From assembly GCA_964355775.1 (NCBI GenBank), contig CAYHEP010000023.1, positions 1 through 15,454 on the forward strand: a DNA stretch of 15,454 bases, read 5' to 3'. Under the pieces are notes generated by a model. That model saw nothing but the letters and a program-made list of their open reading frames with translations. It did not search any database and was not told the origin of the DNA. This DNA is from JBBTSB01 sp964355775 (GTDB lineage Bacteria; Patescibacteriota; Minisyncoccia; 2-02-FULL-40-12; IGHO2-01-FULL-4-A). Made by a program: the position numbers and the translations under genes. This document shows, piece after piece, positions 1 through 5,235 of the stretch (within the stretch, counting starts at the first letter, position 1; every line of letters starts with the position of its first letter).

Positions 1-205
1 GACGTGGTTCGTCCATGATCTTGAAACGTAAATCTTGAAACGTAAATCTTTCAGTAACTGATACTGTACCATCGCTAGAGTTGTTATTTACTATGATCAC
101 TTCCCAATCATAGCTCTGCTTTTTTAAATATTCCCCGACGGCTTCGAGCGTCTTACCAAGACGCTTTTCTTCATTGTAAGCGGGAATAATAACGGAAAGA
201 TGCAT
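1..205 (-). CDS. Glycosyltransferase family 2, N-terminal part only (runs off the window)
   Basis: Reading from ATG at 205 leftwards gives an open frame of 68 codons that continues past base 1. The N-terminus (MHLSVIIPAYNEEKRLGKTL) and the later VIIVNNNSSDGTVSV stretch are the classic first beta strand and nucleotide-binding region of GT-A fold family 2 glycosyltransferases, closest in style to dolichol/undecaprenyl-phosphate sugar transferases. Such enzymes move a sugar from a nucleotide sugar to a lipid carrier or glycan at the cytoplasmic membrane. The spacing from DGT to the DEP motif (23 residues) looks normal for the family. The catalytic DxD/QxxRW part lies outside the window, so the substrate cannot be judged. 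The gene is divergent from the transposase and holds a 14-bp tandem duplication near its cut end. Confidence 0.8.
   Translation of the reverse strand, partial: MHLSVIIPAYNEEKRLGKTLEAVGEYLKKQSYDWEVIIVNNNSSDGTVSVTERFTFQDLRFKIMDEPR
18..45. repeat. 14-bp perfect tandem duplication inside the glycosyltransferase gene
   Basis: The unit atcttgaaacgtaa occurs twice back to back (18-31 and 32-45). Fourteen is not a multiple of three, so the two copies are read in different frames. The two-copy form gives the expected family spacing before the DEP motif; a one-copy form would read into another frame. Confidence 0.85.
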
Positions 206-211
206 GGAAAA

Positions 212-217
212 AGCATA
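212..217 (-). promoter_or_regulatory. Candidate extended -10 promoter of the glycosyltransferase gene
   Basis: On the minus strand TGG-TATGCT (an extended -10: TGn plus hexamer) ends 6 bases before the ATG at 205. The -35 region is poor (TTTCTT at 17-base spacing). If used, the transcript would begin at or next to the start codon. No Shine-Dalgarno sequence precedes the ATG. Confidence 0.4.
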
Positions 218-254
218 CCAGATGCAGATATAAAAAGAAACGCCTACTGAAGTG

Positions 255-281
255 CCACTGAGGTGTTTCACACCTCAGTGG
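255..281. repeat. REP-like palindrome upstream of the transposase
   Basis: A perfect 11-bp stem (ccactgaggtg, 255-265, with cacctcagtgg, 271-281) encloses a 5-base loop. Bases 244-254 (ctactgaagtg) are a near copy of the left arm. It shares the ACTGAG...GGTG/CACC core with the palindromes at 737-767 and 942-970, and its reverse complement carries the same TGAAACACCT loop region as the one at 942-970. It is probably the left-end hairpin recognised by the neighbouring HUH transposase. Confidence 0.75.
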
Positions 282-294
282 GTTGTGGTATTAT
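267..294 (+). promoter_or_regulatory. Candidate transposase promoter overlapping the left palindrome
   Basis: TTCACA (267-272) and TATTAT (289-294) are separated by 16 bases. TGG before the -10 gives an extended form. The -10 ends 6 bases before the ATG at 301. The -35 lies in the loop and right arm of the palindrome at 255-281, so hairpin extrusion or transposase binding would block it. Confidence 0.45.
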
Positions 295-300
295 AGAAGC

Positions 301-942
301 ATGAATAGGGAACCATTTTCAAATGCAGAATATTATCACGTCTACAATCGAGGGGTAGATAAAAGAACAATATTTTCTGATCGATATGATGTGGACCGTT
401 TTTTAAAAAGCATGGATCTGTTTAACGTGGTGGCACCCATTGGAAGTTTATATCTGCAAGCTTTTGATAAGCAACCCGATCCGAAACGAAAAAAGCTCGT
501 TGATATTGTAGCCTTCTGTCTAAATCCAAACCACTATCATTTTATACTCAAACAACGGGTTGATCGTGGCATCCCAGAATTCATGAAGCGACTCAACGGT
601 GGCTATACTTTGTATTTTAATATCAAAACAAAAAGAAGCGGTGCGCTTTTGCAGGGCACATTTAAATCAAGGCATATTTTTGATAACGACTACCTGCTTC
701 ACGTGAGTGCATATGTAAACCTCAATGACAAAGTCCATCAACTGAGAGGTGAAACCTCTCAGTTGATCTGTTCAAGCTGGTTGGAATACACACAGGCGGC
801 AAAAGGTCTATGTAGGACTGGGATTATACTCGATCAGTTTAAGAACAAAAAGGAATACGAAAAGTTTGCGCTTGAAGCACTGCCTCAAATGTTACAAAGA
901 AAAAGAGAGGAAAAAGAAATCGCCTCCTTATTGATGGAATAG
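301..942 (+). CDS. REP-associated tyrosine transposase (IS200-like Y1 / RAYT family)
   Basis: A 213-residue single-strand DNA transposase of the Y1 (HUH) superfamily. Visible hallmarks are the YYHVYNRGV start (residues 11-19), the metal-binding HYH triad inside NPNHYHFIL (H78, H80), the conserved GTFKSR (119-124), and Tyr138 in YVNLN, the expected nucleophile that makes the 5'-phosphotyrosine link. Length and order match RAYT proteins, which act on REP palindromes and usually exist as single domesticated copies. The ATG at 301 was chosen over an in-frame TTG at 283 because the promoter ends at 294 and the family start is MNREPF-like. Related palindromes lie upstream (255-281), downstream (942-970) and inside the gene (737-767). 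The gene is convergent with the gene ending at 971. Whether it still mobilises DNA cannot be told from sequence. Confidence 0.92.
   Translation: MNREPFSNAEYYHVYNRGVDKRTIFSDRYDVDRFLKSMDLFNVVAPIGSLYLQAFDKQPDPKRKKLVDIVAFCLNPNHYHFILKQRVDRGIPEFMKRLNGGYTLYFNIKTKRSGALLQGTFKSRHIFDNDYLLHVSAYVNLNDKVHQLRGETSQLICSSWLEYTQAAKGLCRTGIILDQFKNKKEYEKFALEALPQMLQRKREEKEIASLLME
737..767. repeat. Perfect palindrome embedded in the transposase coding sequence
   Basis: Arms 737-750 and 754-767 form a 14-bp perfect stem closed by a 3-base GAA loop, the longest uninterrupted hairpin in the transposase region. It encodes the stretch around HQLRGETSQL (residues 146-155), shortly after the catalytic Tyr138. Bases 741-755 are identical to 945-959 of the downstream palindrome. 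Confidence 0.85.
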
Positions 943-970
943 CTACTGAGAGGTGAAACACCTTAGTAGC
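942..970. repeat. Palindrome at the junction of two convergent genes
   Basis: gctact/agtagc (6 bp) and aggtg/cacct (5 bp) pair around an AAA loop, with an unpaired GAG opposite T. It begins on the last base of the transposase stop codon and ends one base before the stop of the minus-strand gene. It is probably the right-end hairpin of the element and may act as a bidirectional terminator, though no T-tract follows on either strand. GTAG, the tetranucleotide typical of REP/RAYT systems, is present at 966-969. Confidence 0.7.
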
Positions 971-1735
971 TCACTGGACGATTTCAGGCTTTATTGGACA
1001 ATTCGATTTGACCCAATTGACATCAAACTCCGTTAGTTCACGACGCTTGCCTTGATAGACAAAATATTCATTTAAATCAGTTTCTTGCCCTACCGTTGAC
1101 GGCATGTGGTTTACGATCCATTCTTCCGGACAAATACGCATAAGACTTCCTGAAGAACTTTGTCTAGGAGTCACAGTCGGCAACATAAACTTGAACGAGG
1201 AGAGTATTTGTTTCGCAGTATTGGAATTTACCATTTCACCAACAAAAGTAATAAACAATGGATGTCCTTTCCAAAGAATCACATATTGATCGACCGGCTG
1301 GATACAATTCGCTCCCATGCATTCTGAATTATAGAATCTGTTTGCTTTTTGACCATCTACAAGTAAAACTTCGGTAATAACGGCGCGATCATATCCCGTA
1401 TAGTAATTATTCGCAACATCTCCCGAAATTGTATTCATATAATTTACAGAAAAAGTCTTCCCTGAAATGATATCTACGTTTTCAGGATACTGAAATTCAA
1501 ATCCATACGCAGAAACGTATGTTTTCCAGTTTGAAGCTACTGGCGATGAGGTTGATGCTGAAGTTGGAATTGTAGTCATCGGCGTAGTGGTCACAACTGG
1601 CTTTGATCCGCTCTTCCCCATCACATATCCCACAATTCCTCCGACAATGAGCAATGCAATAGCTCCGGCGATAAGACCGACATGTGAACTATTCACTGGT
1701 GCTGGCGACATATTTGAATTTATTTGTGATTCCAT
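971..1735 (-). CDS. Membrane-anchored hypothetical protein with extracellular C-terminal domain
   Basis: A 254-residue protein. A short polar N-terminus leads to one hydrophobic segment (about residues 19-40, rich in G/A/I/V and ending YVMGKSGSK), then a Thr/Ser/Pro-rich linker (about 45-70), then a folded region starting near YGFEFQYPE (about 77-85). This suggests a single-pass protein with its bulk outside the membrane. The C-terminal 50 residues (RICPEEWIVNHMP, then a Cys before KPEIVQ) look like a separate small domain; three or four Cys in the extracellular part could pair. I recall similar CPEEW...NQY proteins in Parcubacteria but know no function. It occupies the place after map where infA or rpoA-operon genes would normally be. 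A consensus promoter with a (GA) tract spacer ends 6 bases before the ATG, which supports this start; Met9 is an alternative. Confidence 0.75.
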   Translation of the reverse strand: MESQINSNMSPAPVNSSHVGLIAGAIALLIVGGIVGYVMGKSGSKPVVTTTPMTTIPTSASTSSPVASNWKTYVSAYGFEFQYPENVDIISGKTFSVNYMNTISGDVANNYYTGYDRAVITEVLLVDGQKANRFYNSECMGANCIQPVDQYVILWKGHPLFITFVGEMVNSNTAKQILSSFKFMLPTVTPRQSSSGSLMRICPEEWIVNHMPSTVGQETDLNEYFVYQGKRRELTEFDVNWVKSNCPIKPEIVQ

Positions 1736-1741
1736 GGGGGC

Positions 1742-1770
1742 ATTTTAACTCTCTCTCTCTCTCTTGTCAA
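1742..1770 (-). promoter_or_regulatory. Sigma70-type promoter with a dinucleotide-repeat spacer
   Basis: On the minus strand TTGACA (1770-1765, perfect -35) and TAAAAT (1747-1742) are 17 bases apart. Sixteen of the 17 spacer bases are an (AG)8 run and the last is T. The -10 ends 6 bases before ATG at 1735, so the transcript would start at or next to the ATG. A change of one repeat unit would alter spacing to 15 or 19 bases. Confidence 0.75.
1749..1764. repeat. (CT)8 / (GA)8 microsatellite
   Basis: Sixteen bases of pure CT dinucleotide on the plus strand, lying wholly within the spacer of the promoter at 1742-1770. It is the only dinucleotide tract of this length I see in the window. Confidence 0.9.
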
Positions 1771-1779
1771 AGCAAATCT

Positions 1780-2529
1780 CTAGGTCAATATTTGTGGACC
1801 GTTTTTGGTAATTGCGATGGTATGCTCAAAATGCGCGCCAAGGGAACCGTCTTTGGTACGGTAGGTCCAGCTGTCGTTGTCGATGACGAGGTGCCAGTCG
1901 CCTGCAGTGACCATGGGCTCGATGCAGATGACCATGCCTTCTTGCAGGACTGGACCATCGCCGGGTTTCCCGAAGTTCGGTATGCGCGGTTCCTCGTGGA
2001 GTTCCTTGCCGATACCATGCCCCACCAGATCCCGCACCACGCCAAACCCGTGACTCTCCACGTACGTCTGCACCGCATGTCCGATATCACCGACATGGTT
2101 GCCAATTCGCGCTTGTTCTATGCCCAAGTACATCGATTGTTTTGTAATTTCAATAAGTTTTTCAGCTTTTGCATTATTACCCACGATCACCGTCACCGCA
2201 CTATCACTATTCCATCCTTTATATAAAACTCCCATATCAATCCCCAATACATCACCATCTTGCAATGGTCGATCGGTAGGAATTGCGTGAACGATCGCAT
2301 CGTTGACGGAGAGACACGACACGGCGGGATATTTTTTGCCCGCTACACCATAGCCAAAAAACCCCGGCTTCACTTTGTAGTCTGCGCACAGCTTGCGGGC
2401 AAGATCGTCAATCTCTTGCGTCGTGACTCCGGGCTTTGCAAGCGCAACCATAGCAACAATAATCTCATGCAAAATCCTCCCGCTTTTCGCCATGAGTTCA
2501 ATCTGTTTTGAAGTTTTTATGGATATCAT
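1780..2529 (-). CDS. map: Type I methionine aminopeptidase
   Basis: Removes the initiator methionine from nascent proteins at the ribosome exit. The 249-residue product has the pita-bread fold motifs in order: His81 (substrate pocket, in VHAIP), metal ligands Asp98 (in IDMG) and Asp109 (in SDSAVTV), His171 (in GHGIG), His178 (in ELHEEP), Glu204 (in IEPM) and Glu235 (in FEHTIAI). All are intact and close to E. coli numbering, so a working dinuclear enzyme is expected. I chose ATG at 2529: it begins MISIKTSKQI as in the family and an AAGG sequence lies 8 bases upstream; the earlier ATG at 2559 would add ten atypical residues. The first 32 bases overlap the end of adk in another frame, indicating translational coupling. 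Adk-map adjacency after secY is the standard spc operon order. Confidence 0.95.
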   Translation of the reverse strand: MISIKTSKQIELMAKSGRILHEIIVAMVALAKPGVTTQEIDDLARKLCADYKVKPGFFGYGVAGKKYPAVSCLSVNDAIVHAIPTDRPLQDGDVLGIDMGVLYKGWNSDSAVTVIVGNNAKAEKLIEITKQSMYLGIEQARIGNHVGDIGHAVQTYVESHGFGVVRDLVGHGIGKELHEEPRIPNFGKPGDGPVLQEGMVICIEPMVTAGDWHLVIDNDSWTYRTKDGSLGAHFEHTIAITKNGPQILT

Positions 2530-3166
2530 GAGTAACCTTTTCAATTCCTTGTTCGCCATCGATCTGGATTACGGCATATCCGCATTTCTTAAAAAAATCC
2601 AACACAGGAGTGGTGCGATTCATATATTCCTGATAGCGCTTGCGGATGACATCAGGCGTATCAAGTCCGCGTTTGATAAGAGCCGATCCATCTTGCGGAC
2701 ACGCCGTGAGATTTTGGAATTCCGGCAAATTGGGAATGGGATGGCGATTCGCTTCGCAGATGCGCCGGCTGGAATTGCGTCGGACAGATTCTTCTTCGGA
2801 AAGGGTAATATAAAAAATCTTGATGTGGTCCCGACCATACAACTCCTCGGCGACGACAATCTCCTGCTCCGCCTCATAGATGGTCCTGAACGATCCTGAA
2901 AATACGATACTCGTTCCGTGCGCGGCAAGCTCGCGAATTTTTTCAATCACCCACGCGGTCACTTTTTCCGGAGTAACAAGTTTGCCGGTCATAAAATTTT
3001 CTTTTTCCTTTTGAATTTCCGGATCGTCCGGCGACGCTTTGGCAAATTTCTCCTCGATGATCTTTGCCGTCTCCAAATGCAAAAACCCCATCTTCTGGGC
3101 TAACGTGTCCGACTGCGTCCCCTTCCCGGCACCGGGTGGAGCAATAAAAATAACCACCTGCTTCAT
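2498..3166 (-). CDS. adk: Adenylate kinase-like nucleoside monophosphate kinase (divergent)
   Basis: A 222-residue P-loop kinase expected to interconvert AMP, ATP and ADP. The P-loop is APPGAGKGTQ (9-18) and GKLVTPEKV (61-69) is conserved. The C-terminal RGLDTPDVIRKRY (166-178) matches the canonical RKDDQEETVRKRL pattern with its arginines. The LID has Cys137, Cys156 and Asp159 as possible metal ligands. Two hallmark motifs differ: the AMP-site SGDLLR is replaced by ETAKII (32-37), losing the usual arginine, and DGFPRT is replaced by SGSFRT (90-95). I recall similar forms in other Parcubacteria, so this looks like a lineage subfamily, not decay. Substrate preference could differ from AMP. It sits at the normal adk position and overlaps map by 32 bases. 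Confidence 0.85.
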   Translation of the reverse strand: MKQVVIFIAPPGAGKGTQSDTLAQKMGFLHLETAKIIEEKFAKASPDDPEIQKEKENFMTGKLVTPEKVTAWVIEKIRELAAHGTSIVFSGSFRTIYEAEQEIVVAEELYGRDHIKIFYITLSEEESVRRNSSRRICEANRHPIPNLPEFQNLTACPQDGSALIKRGLDTPDVIRKRYQEYMNRTTPVLDFFKKCGYAVIQIDGEQGIEKVTHDIHKNFKTD

Positions 3167-3172
3167 GGGAGT

Positions 3173-3181
3173 ATCCTAGCA
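3173..3181 (-). promoter_or_regulatory. Candidate extended -10 element before adk
   Basis: TGC-TAGGAT on the minus strand ends 6 bases before the adk ATG, the same geometry as other head genes here; the same nonamer TGCTAGGAT precedes the gene at 15398. No good -35 is seen. The AGGA inside it could instead be a Shine-Dalgarno sequence 8 bases from the ATG, so promoter and RBS readings compete. Confidence 0.35.
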
Positions 3182-3212
3182 AATATCATGTTATTTCACC
3201 AGACTACGTAGA

Positions 3213-3500
3213 TTACGGTGTCATGTGTAATGCCGCCTTGAACATCACATTATCCCGTTTGAGTTGTTCAATTTCTTCTTTAAAATCAAGACGACCCTCC
3301 AAATCTTCAAAACCTTTGGCGGTCATCACGGCGAGCTTTTCAACTTCTTTGGTAACGTGCGACTTTAGGTCTTTGTTTTGTTGCTCAAAACGAGTATCAA
3401 CGTGACTTTTTAGGTCCTTCAGCTCCTTATCAACACCGTCAAACTTCTTATCAATACTGCTAAATTTCTTGTCGAGATATTCTCTGGTGATATTTGCCAT
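3213..3500 (-). CDS. Small coiled-coil protein of unknown function
   Basis: A 95-residue, highly charged soluble protein (MANITREYLDKKFSSIDKKF). Residues about 5-60 show heptad-like spacing of hydrophobic residues (F/I/V/L) among Lys, Asp and Glu, and residues about 65-90 continue as a second helix (EEIEQLKRDN), so it is probably a long helical hairpin or oligomeric coiled coil. DKKFDGVDKELKDLKSH and KDLKSHV show a short internal repeat of DLKSHV. No signal peptide, membrane segment or enzymatic motif is visible. Small proteins of this style are common in Parcubacteria and have no known role. It interrupts the usual secY-adk order and carries its own strong promoter, so it is probably an inserted independent unit. 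Confidence 0.8.
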   Translation of the reverse strand: MANITREYLDKKFSSIDKKFDGVDKELKDLKSHVDTRFEQQNKDLKSHVTKEVEKLAVMTAKGFEDLEGRLDFKEEIEQLKRDNVMFKAALHMTP

Positions 3501-3506
3501 GGGTTC

Positions 3507-3534
3507 AGTATACCAAGCACAAAAAGTGCGTCAA
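3507..3534 (-). promoter_or_regulatory. Strong sigma70-type promoter of the coiled-coil gene
   Basis: TTGACG (3534-3529) and TATACT (3512-3507), 16-base spacer, fill the 41-base gap after secY. The -10 ends exactly 6 bases before ATG at 3500, so initiation 7 bases downstream falls on the A of ATG: a leaderless mRNA. No Shine-Dalgarno sequence fits in the 6 bases (gaaccc). Confidence 0.75.
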
Positions 3535-3541
3535 GCGTTGA

Positions 3542-4807
3542 TTAGTATTCGTACATGCTCACTTGGCCGTCCAAAGCCTTAATGGTTTCGAGGACGACGG
3601 AGACAACAATGAGGATGGAGGTGCCACCGACGGTAAATGAAGTGATGCCGGTAAATCCGCGTACAATTTGCGGAAGTACGGCGATGAGTCCGAGAAAAAC
3701 GGCGCCCACCAGCGTTACGCGGTTCAAAAGATGCGAGAGGAATTGCATGGTCGGAGTACCCGGACGGATGCCGGGGATATACCCGCCCTGTTTTTGGATA
3801 TTTTCGGAAATGGACTTCGGATCAAATGTAACGGCGGTATAAAAGTAGGTGAAGACGACGACAAGTACAAAGTACGCGATGCCGTAGACGGTTTGGTTTT
3901 GCAAAAGTCCGCTAAAAAACTTGCCTGCGCCCGCTATCCATGCGGTTTTGGCGCCGACCAAGAAATTCGCCACCATGCCCGGAAACAGCAAGATAGACAA
4001 TGCGAAGATGATCGGCATGACGCCGGCATTGTTGACGCGCATCGGCAAATACGTGGAAACGCCGCCCATGACTTTCGAACCGCGAATCCGGCGCGCATAG
4101 TTGATCGGGACATTGCGCTGTGCCTCGGTAAGATACACCACGCCAGCAATGACGATCACGGCAATCACGGCGAATGCAATATAGGTAAACAACTGCGACG
4201 AGCTATACGTAAAAAGAGTTTGACGAAGTGAAGTTGGAAAACGAGCCACGATACCCGCAAAGATCAACAGCGAAACACCGTTGCCGATATTTTTTTCGGA
4301 AATCAGTTCGCCGAGCCACATCAAAAACATAGATCCAGCGGCAATCACGACAAGCGCGTTGATCCAGCCAAACGCCGTAAAACCGCTCAAGACGCCTTGG
4401 CGAGACAACAGCGTCAAAAACGCATAGCCTTGAATCATAGCCAGCGGAACCGTCAAAATGCGCGAATACTGGTTGAATTTTTGGCGTCCTGCTTCTCCTT
4501 CATATTTGTACATCTGCTCAAGCGATGGAAATATCATCGTCAGTAATTGCATGATGATTGATCCGGTAATATACGGACCGAGTCCAAGCATGATTATGGA
4601 AAATGCATCCAATCCGCCTCCGGTAAACGAACTCACTAAGCCGAAGATTTGATTGCTGCTATCCGCAAAAAACGACCTCAATTTGTCCGGATCAACGCCG
4701 GGAATCGGAACCGCCGCCGCAATACGCGCCACGACCAACAACGCCAAAATAAACAGTATCTTGTTGCGAATGTCCTTTATCTTGAAAAGTTTGCTAAATT
4801 TGGTCAC
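3542..4807 (-). CDS. secY: Preprotein translocase subunit SecY
   Basis: Forms the protein-conducting channel of the Sec translocon with SecE and SecG in the cytoplasmic membrane. The 421-residue product has about ten hydrophobic segments, starting with ILFILALLVVARIAAAVPIPGVD (TM1 and the plug region) and including SFTGGGLDAFSIIMLGLGPYITGSIIMQLL (TM2). The long cytoplasmic loop before TM9 carries the conserved QGGYIPGIRPGTPT that docks the ribosome and SecA. Length is normal. The start is GTG at 4807 (MTKFSKLFKIKDIRNK), which overlaps the end of rplO by 14 bases, consistent with coupling. It is the last gene of the unbroken ribosomal operon; no terminator follows before the coiled-coil gene's promoter. 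Confidence 0.97.
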   Translation of the reverse strand: MTKFSKLFKIKDIRNKILFILALLVVARIAAAVPIPGVDPDKLRSFFADSSNQIFGLVSSFTGGGLDAFSIIMLGLGPYITGSIIMQLLTMIFPSLEQMYKYEGEAGRQKFNQYSRILTVPLAMIQGYAFLTLLSRQGVLSGFTAFGWINALVVIAAGSMFLMWLGELISEKNIGNGVSLLIFAGIVARFPTSLRQTLFTYSSSQLFTYIAFAVIAVIVIAGVVYLTEAQRNVPINYARRIRGSKVMGGVSTYLPMRVNNAGVMPIIFALSILLFPGMVANFLVGAKTAWIAGAGKFFSGLLQNQTVYGIAYFVLVVVFTYFYTAVTFDPKSISENIQKQGGYIPGIRPGTPTMQFLSHLLNRVTLVGAVFLGLIAVLPQIVRGFTGITSFTVGGTSILIVVSVVLETIKALDGQVSMYEY

Positions 4808-5234
4808 GGACTGATTTGGAGAACTGGATGCCTTCCGCGAAGATTACCTTCTTCGTAAGTTTTCCGTTCCCTAAAATTTTAACGCCGTACTTTGCTTTTC
4901 TGATGATTCCTTTCTCGCGTAATGAATCTACGGAAACTGTTTCTCCGGCCTTGAAATGCTTCTCAATGATATCGAGGTTAAGCGCTACGGGCTTTTTCTT
5001 TGAAACTTGGAAACGTTTGTGCTTGATGTCCACTTTCTTGCTTGCTCCACGCTGTTTCGGAAACAGCTTCCAAATAGGATTGTCGCCTCCGCGGAATCCG
5101 GGGCGAATACGTGTACCGGATCGGGATTTCTGTCCCTTGGATCCGCGCCCAGAAAACGTCCCGCGCTTTCCTCCTCGGCCAATTCGCTTGGTCTTCTTTT
5201 TGGAATGAGTTGGTTTTAATTGATGTAACTGCAT
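4794..5234 (-). CDS. rplO: 50S ribosomal protein L15 (uL15)
   Basis: Large-subunit assembly protein. MQLHQLKPTHSKKKTKRIGRG is the standard N-terminus, followed by the Gly/Arg-rich RNA-binding arm (KRGTFSGRGSKGQKSRSG) and the C-terminal globular part with KVKILGNG-type sequence (KYGVKILGNGKLTKK). Length 146 residues, typical. The start at 5234 is separated from the rpsE stop by one base (TAATATG), leaving no room for rpmD/L30, which normally lies here. The 3' end overlaps secY by 14 bases. Confidence 0.96.
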   Translation of the reverse strand: MQLHQLKPTHSKKKTKRIGRGGKRGTFSGRGSKGQKSRSGTRIRPGFRGGDNPIWKLFPKQRGASKKVDIKHKRFQVSKKKPVALNLDIIEKHFKAGETVSVDSLREKGIIRKAKYGVKILGNGKLTKKVIFAEGIQFSKSVRDQI

Positions 5235-5235
5235 A

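Noticed and set aside
283..300. TTG at 283 as the transposase start
   Set aside because: It would place the -10 hexamer inside the coding region and add six residues unlike the family; ATG at 301 fits better.
255..970. Three similar palindromes as a degenerate CRISPR array
   Set aside because: Spacing is irregular, one copy is inside a coding region, and there are no uniform repeats or spacers.
1785..2105. Alternative-frame ORFs within map and other conserved genes
   Set aside because: They overlap conserved genes in other frames, are rich in rare residue runs, and have no family resemblance.
3513..3530. Small hairpin (GCAC-AAAAA-GTGC) after secY as a terminator
   Set aside because: The stem is only 4-5 bp, has no T-tract, and lies within the spacer of the coiled-coil gene promoter.
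4816..5208. Plus-strand ORF opposite rplO
   Set aside because: It is a mirror of a highly conserved ribosomal gene with no promoter or ribosome-binding site.
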